Part shown: positions 60,200-64,000 of the stretch, piece by piece
How the letters are laid out: each line of letters starts with the position of its first letter
Numbering within the stretch: position 1 is the stretch's first letter
NCBI RefSeq assembly: GCF_036327775.1
Contig: NZ_CP109598.1
Span: forward strand, 3,472,001-3,536,000
From: Streptomyces sp. NBC_01498
GTDB lineage: Bacteria; Actinomycetota; Actinomycetes; Streptomycetales; Streptomycetaceae
DNA length: 64,000 nucleotides
Direction: 5' to 3'
Notes under the pieces: model-generated
The model's input: the letters and a program-made list of their open reading frames with translations, nothing else
What the model was told of the DNA's origin: nothing
The model's database searches: none
Made by a program: the position numbers and the translations under genes

Positions 60200-62050
60200 C
60201 TACGCGTCCAGCCCGGCCAGCACCAGACCCAGCCGGCCCGTGCCCGACGCCGTGACCCGTACGGGCACGCCCCAGTCCTGCTGGTGCACATGGCACGCCG
60301 GGTACTCGATCTCCGGAGCGTCGTCGCAGGACGCGGCCATCGCCGAGACGTGCAGCACCCCCTCCGTGACACCGTCCGCCAGGACCAGGTCCCGGCCCAG
60401 CTCCGTACCGGCACCGGCCCCCTCCGCCAGCAGTTCCGGCGGGGTGGCGGAGACCAGCAGCCGGGTCGAGGGACCGTAACGGGTGTCCAGCTTCTGCCCC
60501 CGGGGCGCCTCGAAGACGACATCCAGCCGCAGCGCGCCCGGCGCGACCTCGGTCGTGGCGCGCCGGGTGCGGTGCGCGACCGACTCGACGCGCACGGCCT
60601 CCTCAGGAAGCCGCAGCCGGGTCAGCCGGTGCCGGGCGGACTCGACCACGACGATGTCGTCACCGACGAGCACCGCGCCGGACGGCTCGCGCAGATCCGT
60701 GGCGAGCGTCGTGACCTCGCCGGTCGCCGGGTCGTAGCGGCGCAGCGCGTGGTTGTACGTGTCCGACACGGCCACCGAGCCGTCCGGCAGGGCGGTCACA
60801 CCCAGCGGGTGCTGGAGCAGGGCCTGACCGGCCGCGCCGTCGCGGTGGCCGAAGTCGAAGAGCCCGGTGCCGACGGCCGTCCGCACGGCGAAGCCCGCCC
60901 CGTCCGCCTTGCCGTCCCCCTCCCCGTCCCGTTCCACGTACCGTTCCACGTACCGCAGGGCGCTGGTCTCGGAGTCGGCCACCCACAGCCGGTCCGCCGT
61001 CGCGGCGAGCCCGGAGGGCTGCGCGAACCACGCCTCGGCGGCGGGTCCGTCGACCAGGCCTTCGTTGGTGGTCCCGGCCGCGACGGCGACGGTGCCGGCC
61101 GCCGGGTCGTACGTCCACAGCTGGTGCGTCCCGGCCATCGCGATCCACAGCCGGTCCTGCCACCAGGCCACGTCCCACGGCGAGGAGAGCGCCACCTCCA
61201 GGGCGGGCCCGTGGGTCGGCGAGCCCTGCCACCACTGGCGGCCGGTGCCGGCCAGGGTCTCGACGGTGCCGGTGACGGGGTCGTAGGCGCGGATCGCGTG
61301 GTTCACGGTGTCGGCGACGGCGATCCGGCCGTCCGCGAGCGCGGCGAGCCCCTGCGGCTCGCTGAACCCGGTGTCGGCTCCGGGGCCGTCGGGTCCGAAG
61401 CCGCGCTCGCCGTGTCCGATCCGGCGTACGACGCTCTCGCCGTCCGCCGCCAGTTCGACCAGCTGGTGGCGGGTGGAGTCGGAGACCAGGAAGTTCCCGG
61501 AGGGCAGCGCGAGGACCTTGCCGGGGAAGCGCAGGTCGGTGGCGACGGGGGCGGGCGCGACATAGGGGCCGTCGCCGCGCCGCAGGGTGCCCTTCGCGGC
61601 GTGCTCGGCCTCCAGCTCCTCGACCAGCCGCTCGATGGCGTGCGCGTGCCCCTCGCCCGCGTGCTGCGCGACGACGTACCCCTCGGGGTCGATCACGACG
61701 AGCGTGGGCCAGGCCCGTACGGCGTACTGCTTCCAGGTCGCCAGCTCGGGGTCGTCGAGGACGGGGTGGTGCACCTCGTACCGCTCGACGGCGTCCACGA
61801 CGGCGGCGTGCTCCGCCTCGTGGACGAACTTCGGCGAGTGCACGCCTACGACCACGACGGTGTCGCTGTGCTTCTGCTCCAGCTCGCGCAACTCGTCGAT
61901 GACATGCAGGCAGTTGACGCAGCAGAAGGTCCAGAAATCTAGCACCAATGTGCGACCTCGGAAGTCCGCGAGGGACAGTTCCTTACCGCCGGTATTGATC
62001 CAGGATCGCCCTTGCAGCTCAGGGGCGCGGACGCGTGCACGCTTACTCAT
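60200..62050 (-). CDS. Thioredoxin-like and NHL-repeat protein
   Basis: A 616-residue protein. Residues 1-155 form a thioredoxin-like (TlpA-type) domain with WTFCCVNCLHVIDEL (CxxC) and the cis-Pro WPTLVVIDPEG. Residues about 175-500 are NHL/beta-propeller blades, with repeated segments such as VSDSTRHQLVEL, VADTVNHAIRAYDP and VSDTYNHALRRYDP. A C-terminal all-beta domain follows. It resembles NHLRC2-type proteins. No signal peptide is seen, so it may be cytoplasmic. A short in-frame DNA duplication gives RYVERYVER near 385. Confidence 0.93.
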   Translation of the reverse strand: MSKRARVRAPELQGRSWINTGGKELSLADFRGRTLVLDFWTFCCVNCLHVIDELRELEQKHSDTVVVVGVHSPKFVHEAEHAAVVDAVERYEVHHPVLDDPELATWKQYAVRAWPTLVVIDPEGYVVAQHAGEGHAHAIERLVEELEAEHAAKGTLRRGDGPYVAPAPVATDLRFPGKVLALPSGNFLVSDSTRHQLVELAADGESVVRRIGHGERGFGPDGPGADTGFSEPQGLAALADGRIAVADTVNHAIRAYDPVTGTVETLAGTGRQWWQGSPTHGPALEVALSSPWDVAWWQDRLWIAMAGTHQLWTYDPAAGTVAVAAGTTNEGLVDGPAAEAWFAQPSGLAATADRLWVADSETSALRYVERYVERDGEGDGKADGAGFAVRTAVGTGLFDFGHRDGAAGQALLQHPLGVTALPDGSVAVSDTYNHALRRYDPATGEVTTLATDLREPSGAVLVGDDIVVVESARHRLTRLRLPEEAVRVESVAHRTRRATTEVAPGALRLDVVFEAPRGQKLDTRYGPSTRLLVSATPPELLAEGAGAGTELGRDLVLADGVTEGVLHVSAMAASCDDAPEIEYPACHVHQQDWGVPVRVTASGTGRLGLVLAGLDA

Positions 62051-62101
62051 GACGTCAAGGGTGCCACTACCGCCAGGGCGGCCACGACACCCCCGGACCC
62101 G

Positions 62102-62299
62102 CTACACCCGCCTCACATCGTCCGGGGGCACCAGCCACTCGGCACCCCCGCCCGCAGGCCGCAGGAACGCCGTCGGACGCTTGCGGCGCAGCCACGAGGG
62201 CTCGGCGGGGTCCTCATAGTCGGGGATCACGTCGCGCAGGATGCCGACACGTCCGGTGGCGTCCTCCACCTGTGCGCCGATGTCGTCGCGCGCGATCAC
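62102..62299 (-). CDS. Small hypothetical protein, coupled to the upstream gene
   Basis: 65 residues starting at a GTG that overlaps the upstream stop (GTGA). It contains ILRDVIPDYEDPAEPSWLRR and ends EWLVPPDDVRRV. Streptomyces have many such small proteins next to integrated elements, but I know no function. It ends near the thioredoxin-NHL gene start. Confidence 0.7.
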   Translation of the reverse strand: MIARDDIGAQVEDATGRVGILRDVIPDYEDPAEPSWLRRKRPTAFLRPAGGGAEWLVPPDDVRRV

Positions 62300-62493
62300 C
62301 CGTGCCCCTCCGGGTGCCGCCTCATGTAGACGTTGCAGTCGGACACCGTGGTCATGTCGCCACCGGTACGCGCACGGTCCCGCACGTTCGCGAGTTCGGT
62401 GCAGCCCGGACACCCCTCCACCGGGGTCGGCTCCAACTCCATACGTAACGGCAGTTCCACCGGCATGGTCTGGTAACGCGTCGGTTCGGTCAT
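62296..62493 (-). CDS. Small Cys-containing hypothetical protein
   Basis: 65 residues from ATG at 62493 (MTEPTRYQTMPVELPLRM); upstream starts up to 62529 are possible. VEGCPGCTELANVRDRA holds a CxxC, with another Cys and His residues later (DCNVYMRRHPEGHG), so metal binding is conceivable. It is coupled to the next gene by GTGA overlap. Divergent from the XRE/PLD-like gene. Confidence 0.7.
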   Translation of the reverse strand: MTEPTRYQTMPVELPLRMELEPTPVEGCPGCTELANVRDRARTGGDMTTVSDCNVYMRRHPEGHG

Positions 62494-62600
62494 TCCGTGA
62501 TCGTGATGCGCCCTCATGGACGTATCCACTCCGAGCGGACGACAGTTGAGCCGTTGTTCGCTACGGTCACAGAAAGGCCCAAACGTCTGCGGGAGACCTC

Positions 62601-63356
62601 TTGAACTCAGCCCTACGATCAGCTATGGCAGATGCCGGTGTCAGTACACGTCAGCTTGCCGTGCATATTGGTGTGACTGGCAAGACAGTCGAACGATGGC
62701 TGGCGGACGCTGAGCTGACGCCCCACGCACGGAACCGCGATGACGCCTGCCGGGCGTTGGGAGTGGACGAGGAAATGATCTGGCCCCAGGTAGTCAAAGA
62801 CCGCATCAAGAGCGGCCACGACCGCGAACTAGTCCACAGCTACCCGTACCGCTCCGCATGCCCGTCGACGGTGTGGAACGAGCTGATCAGCGATGCCGGC
62901 GCCGACCTGTTCTTCGCTGGATACACGAACTACTTCCTGTGGACCCAGGTTCCCGCGTTCCCCGAAATACTGCGCCGGAAAGTCGCTTCGGGGTGTCGCG
63001 TCCGCTTCCTGCTGGGAGACCCCGACGGCGAGGTGACCCGCCAGCGGGAGAGCATCGAGGATGTGGCCCTGACAGTCTCCACACGCATCCGCATCACACT
63101 GGAACACCTTGACCGCCTCGGCCCATTGGACGGCCTTGAGACACGCCTCAGCGCTCCGGAAGACGCGATCAACCATGTGAGCCTCTCCGTGTTCCGGTTC
63201 GATGCCGACGCCCTCGTAACTCCCCACCTTGCGCGTCTGGTTGGCCATGATTCGCCGCTCCTCCACCTCCACAGGCGCGGTGACGGTGGCATGTTCGACC
63301 GGTTCAGCGAGCACGGTGAAGAGCTTTGGAAGAGCGCGACACCCAAGAGGTCTTGA
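62601..63356 (+). CDS. XRE-type DNA-binding domain with PLD-like / DUF5919 domain
   Basis: A 251-residue protein starting at TTG behind GGGAGA. Residues 5-55: helix-turn-helix (GVSTRQLAVHIGVTGKTVER). The rest, AGADLFFAGYTNYFLWTQVP to ILRRKVASGCRVRFLLGDPD and SLSVFRFDADALVTPHLARL, resembles the DUF5919/phospholipase-D-like fold found with such domains, without a clear HKD motif, so binding rather than catalysis is likely. Lower G+C than neighbours suggests transfer. Confidence 0.8.
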   Translation: MNSALRSAMADAGVSTRQLAVHIGVTGKTVERWLADAELTPHARNRDDACRALGVDEEMIWPQVVKDRIKSGHDRELVHSYPYRSACPSTVWNELISDAGADLFFAGYTNYFLWTQVPAFPEILRRKVASGCRVRFLLGDPDGEVTRQRESIEDVALTVSTRIRITLEHLDRLGPLDGLETRLSAPEDAINHVSLSVFRFDADALVTPHLARLVGHDSPLLHLHRRGDGGMFDRFSEHGEELWKSATPKRS

Positions 63357-63424
63357 CGTCGACGCCCGGACACGAGAAAAACCGCCCACCCCATCGGTGA
63401 ACGGCCTCTCGGGCTGAAGTCGGA

Positions 63425-64000
63425 TCACTCCGTGTCGGCAAGCGCCCGGTACAGCGTCGCACGGGACACACCCACCGCCTTGGCCACCGCCGTCACACTC
63501 TCCCCCTTCGCCCGGCGCGCCTTGGCAGCAGCGAGCTTGTCAGCGTCCATGACCGCCGGACGTCCACCCGTACGGCCCTGAGCACGGGCAGCGTCGAGAC
63601 CCGCACGCGTCCGCTCCTGAATCAGCGACCGCTCGAACTCCGCCATGGCGCCAACGACTTGGAGCATGAGGCGACCGTCCGGGGTGTTCGGATCGATGCT
63701 CGCCAGCGCACCCGTGAGCACCTTGAACCCGACACCCCTTGTGGCAAGAGCGTCCACCATGTTCACCAGGTCGATCAGCGACCGCGCGAACCGGTCCAGC
63801 TTCCACACGCACAGGGTGTCCCCGGGGCGTACGTAGTCGAGAACGGCCGTCAGCTCCGGGCGCTCCGTGTTCTTCCCGCTCGCCTTGTCGGTGAAGACCC
63901 GAGCGCAACCCGCCTCCTTGAGCGCGTCGAGCTGCAACTGTGCTTCCTGGTCGTCCCCTGAGACTCGCGCGTATCCGATGAGGTGTCCCGTGTTCGTGTC
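63425..64000 (-). CDS. Serine recombinase (resolvase/invertase), cut by window edge
   Basis: 191 codons visible; the N-terminus is at or just beyond the right edge. The catalytic serine lies in LIGYARVSGDDQEAQLQLD. DxxSGKxxERPEL-type sequence is DKASGKNTERPELTAVLDYV, followed by LCVWKLDRFARSLIDLV with the active-site Arg cluster and EFERSLIQERTRAGLDAARA. A Hin-like helix-turn-helix closes the protein (GVSRATLYRALAD). It catalyses site-specific recombination through a phosphoserine link. Suggests an integrated or transposing element extending to the right. Confidence 0.93.
   Translation of the reverse strand, partial: DTNTGHLIGYARVSGDDQEAQLQLDALKEAGCARVFTDKASGKNTERPELTAVLDYVRPGDTLCVWKLDRFARSLIDLVNMVDALATRGVGFKVLTGALASIDPNTPDGRLMLQVVGAMAEFERSLIQERTRAGLDAARAQGRTGGRPAVMDADKLAAAKARRAKGESVTAVAKAVGVSRATLYRALADTE

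Overview
The window is about 64 kb of very GC-rich chromosomal DNA from a Streptomyces or close relative. The signs are third-position G/C codon use, many GTG starts, purine-rich ribosome binding sites, and actinomycete-restricted families: XRE-DUF5753 and DUF397 regulator sets, a DUF574-type methyltransferase, SigE-family sigma factor, DUF6458, PhoX, and stand-alone anti-sigma-type ATPases. Housekeeping genes (metG, aspS, an acyl-CoA dehydrogenase, an M18 aminopeptidase) show it is mostly chromosomal core with accessory islands. No rRNA, tRNA, CRISPR array or complete insertion sequence was found.

Layout. 0-3.8 kb: a FabG-like fragment at the edge, then an ATPase / XRE-DUF5753 / SAM-methyltransferase regulatory set and a small tyrosine-phosphatase-like gene. 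4-10.4 kb: a leftward cluster of a VWA metallopeptidase-like protein, a MoxR-type ATPase with two P-loops, and an 865-residue helical protein, with G-rich minisatellites in the spacers. 10.6-17.1 kb: a secreted M23 peptidase, a GNAT, a MerR-PP2C fusion, a membrane protein, an anti-sigma-type ATPase, an S4 protein and an ABC-F ATPase. 17.6-24.6 kb: PhoX (with a candidate PHO box), a TerF-type VWA protein, an EF-hand protein, a lone TOPRIM protein and an M48-like protein that has lost HExxH. 24.7-26.4 kb: a divergent MmyB-type regulator/SDR pair.

26.6-29.7 kb encodes a 1036-residue protein: four membrane segments, a pilin-like helix, about 420 residues of Gly/Asn/Ser repeat, an acidic stretch and a C-terminal R-S-E ADP-ribosyltransferase domain. 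This is the strongest candidate for an uncharacterised secreted toxin. 29.8-33.7 kb: RraA-like protein, two small coupled genes, an XRE-DUF5753 gene followed by three tandem DUF397 genes (199-bp period), a mini-gene, a HIT protein and a frameshifted GNAT. 33.9-36.8 kb: a helical protein, a DUF1023-type hydrolase with a helical N-terminus, and a lipoprotein, resembling a type VII-like effector locus. 36.8-43.5 kb: an orphan OmpR-type regulator, metG, two small secreted proteins, a NarL-type two-component system preceded by two matching dyads, and a BlaI-like regulator. The regulators at 41.9 and 43.0 kb both carry repeat-expanded C-terminal tails.

43.9-48.1 kb: a SigE-family sigma / membrane partner / L,D-transpeptidase operon and aspS. 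48.4-53.6 kb: a SpoIIE-type multidomain phosphatase, an AI-2E-type transporter and a pirin. 54.0-55.3 kb: two secreted proteins, one beta/gamma-crystallin-like and one with an aerolysin-like sequence pattern. 55.4-62.1 kb: SseB-like, acyl-CoA dehydrogenase, aminopeptidase, DUF6458 and a thioredoxin-NHL protein. 62.1-64.0 kb looks like the edge of an integrated element: two small coupled genes, an XRE/PLD-like regulator and a serine recombinase running off the window.

Two themes recur. Regulation is dense, with many one- and two-component regulators and anti-sigma-type ATPases. Short tandem repeats are very frequent, both in spacers and as C-terminal protein tails. Long perfect hairpins without a T-tract close many transcription units.
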